From Streptomyces speibonae (GTDB lineage: Bacteria > Actinomycetota > Actinomycetes > Streptomycetales > Streptomycetaceae), in NCBI GenBank assembly GCA_000715605.1, contig KL568610.1:23069-29349 (forward strand): 6,281 nt of DNA. The letters are read 5' to 3'. The translations under genes were made by a program, and so were the position numbers. Below are positions 5,283-6,281 of the stretch, one piece after another (the first letter of the stretch is position 1; the number at the start of each line of letters is the position of its first letter). A model generated the notes under the pieces. The model searched no databases, had not been told where the DNA came from, and saw nothing but the letters and a program-made list of their open reading frames with translations.

Positions 5283-6128
5283 ATGGCAGAGCGACCGGCA
5301 CGCGCAGCGCGTACGCCGCACACGGCCGTGGTCGTCCGCACCGAGCGGCTGACCCCGCACATGCAGCGGGTGGTGCTCGGGGGTGACGGCCTGGCCGGCC
5401 TCGCCGCGGACACCTGCACCGATCACTACATCAAGCTGCTGTTCCCGGCCGCGGGGGTGACGTATCCGGAGCCCTTCGATCTCCAGCGCATCCGTGAGGA
5501 GTTCCCCCGCGAGCAGTGGCCGGTGACGCGTACGTACACCGTGCGCCAGTGGGATGCCGAGCACCGCGAGCTGACGCTGGACTTCGTGGTCCACGGGGAC
5601 GAGGGGCTGGCCGGGCCCTGGGCGGCGAGCGTCCGGCCCGGTGAGGTCGTCCGCTTCCTCGGCCCCGGCGGCGCGTACGCACCGGCCCCGGGCGCGGACT
5701 GGCATCTGCTGGCCGGTGACGAGAGCGCGCTGCCCGCGATCGCGCGGTCGCTGGAGGCGCTGCCCGATGGTGCCCGGGCGTTCGCCTTCGTGGAGGTCTC
5801 CGGGCCGGAGGAGGAACAGAAGATCGACTCCGACGTGGAGGTGCGCTGGCTGCACCGGGGCGGCCGGCGCGTGGGCGAGGCGCTGGTGGAGGCGGTACGG
5901 GGGCTCGACTTCCCCGAGGGCCGGGTGCACGCGTTCGTCCATGGTGAGGCGCACTTCGTGAAGGAACTGCGCCGGCTGCTGCGGGTGGAGCGCGGCATCC
6001 CGCGCGAGCACCTGTCGATCTCCGGTTACTGGCGCCTCGGCCACAACGAGGACGGCTGGCAGGCCTCGAAGCGGGAGTGGAACGCCCGCGTCGAGGAGGA
6101 GCAGGAAGCCGTGACTACGTCCGCGTAA
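5283..6128 (+). CDS. Siderophore-interacting protein (FAD-binding ferric reductase)
   Basis: This 281-residue cytoplasmic flavoprotein reduces iron bound to imported siderophores so that the metal is released. The FAD domain comes first (about 10-130): TPHTAVVVRTERLTPHMQRV, then the flavin-binding R83-T-Y-T-V-R88 and DFVVHGDEGLAGPWAASVRPGE, and GPGG. The second domain (about 138-270) has LLAGDESALPAIARSLE (G145-D146-E147), the HGEAHFVKELRRLL segment from H220 and the terminal SGYWRLGHNEDGW (W250, R251), all hallmarks of the family. Length is typical. The start has GGGAGG (5271-5276) six bases upstream. An iron box directly in front indicates repression by DmdR1/IdeR under iron-rich conditions. 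The C-terminal Glu-rich tail is normal. It belongs to the chromosome, not to the mobile element. Confidence 0.93.
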   Translation: MAERPARAARTPHTAVVVRTERLTPHMQRVVLGGDGLAGLAADTCTDHYIKLLFPAAGVTYPEPFDLQRIREEFPREQWPVTRTYTVRQWDAEHRELTLDFVVHGDEGLAGPWAASVRPGEVVRFLGPGGAYAPAPGADWHLLAGDESALPAIARSLEALPDGARAFAFVEVSGPEEEQKIDSDVEVRWLHRGGRRVGEALVEAVRGLDFPEGRVHAFVHGEAHFVKELRRLLRVERGIPREHLSISGYWRLGHNEDGWQASKREWNARVEEEQEAVTTSA

Positions 6129-6157
6129 TCCACCCCGGCGGGGAGGGGCAGGCCACG

Positions 6158-6279
6158 GGTCTCCGACCCCGGATTAGTGCGCCGCTGGGGGCGCCAGCGC
6201 CCACGGCGAGGGCGTGGTGCGGGGGCGGGCCGCAGGTCTCCGGCCCCGGACCAGAGCGACCCGCGGCGCCCACGGTGAG
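6158..6279 (+). repeat. Imperfect tandem repeat downstream of the siderophore gene
   Basis: GGTCTCCGACCCCGGA (6158-6173) recurs as GGTCTCCGGCCCCGGA (6235-6250), with GGCCACG/GGCCGCA just before each. GCGCCCACGGCGAG (6197-6210) recurs as GCGCCCACGGTGAG (6266-6279). The two copies are offset by 77 and 69 bases, showing a small internal length difference. No gene is visible from 6129 to the end, and the repeat runs up to the window edge. It may be an intergenic repeat family or a degraded terminator region. Confidence 0.6.
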
Positions 6280-6281
6280 TG

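Noticed and set aside
5256..6044. Minus-strand open frame of 262 codons opposite the siderophore gene
   Set aside because: It is the mirror frame of a well-supported GC-rich gene and has no recognisable motif.

Overview
The DNA is very GC-rich, with codons ending mostly in G or C, GGAGG-type ribosome binding sites and an iron box of the Streptomyces/IdeR type. This points to Streptomyces or a close relative. The window appears to run across the right-hand end of an integrated mobile element into ordinary chromosome.

Positions 1-590 hold the end of a phage head-assembly module: the C-terminal part of a head-tail connector and, overlapping it by four bases (ATGA), a head-closure (head-tail joining) protein. 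The tail genes that normally follow are absent. Instead there is a hairpin-rich gap, a small unrecognised gene (738-1052) and a strong terminator (1111-1151). Next come an HNH nuclease with two zinc-ribbon repeats (1310-1942) and, overlapping its stop codon, a membrane protein with a C-terminal helix-turn-helix that resembles the Spd spread proteins of Streptomyces conjugative elements. That reading frame is split by a -1 shift at a run of five T (2162-2166). The two halves join into one sensible protein, so it is a programmed frameshift, a recent mutation or a sequencing error.

A bidirectional terminator (2814-2860) separates this block from a short GntR-type repressor on the minus strand. 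The repressor is divergent from a 74-residue unknown protein (3243-3467), and between them lie three CCACGCG repeats at helical spacing. A second unknown protein (3628-4146) has two Cys/His clusters joined by a Lys/Ala/Pro-rich linker. It ends at another GGGGGCGTT-type terminator (4202-4234).

From about 4297 the content is chromosomal housekeeping: a 5'-3' exonuclease of the DNA polymerase I N-terminal type, probably read from a leaderless mRNA, then a siderophore-interacting flavoprotein directly behind an iron box. The window ends in an imperfect tandem repeat with no gene visible.

The element mixes phage head genes with plasmid-type genes and shows no tail genes. It may be a capsid-forming satellite, a phage-plasmid hybrid or a deleted prophage. 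No integrase, tRNA gene or attachment site is visible, so its exact boundary is not fixed.
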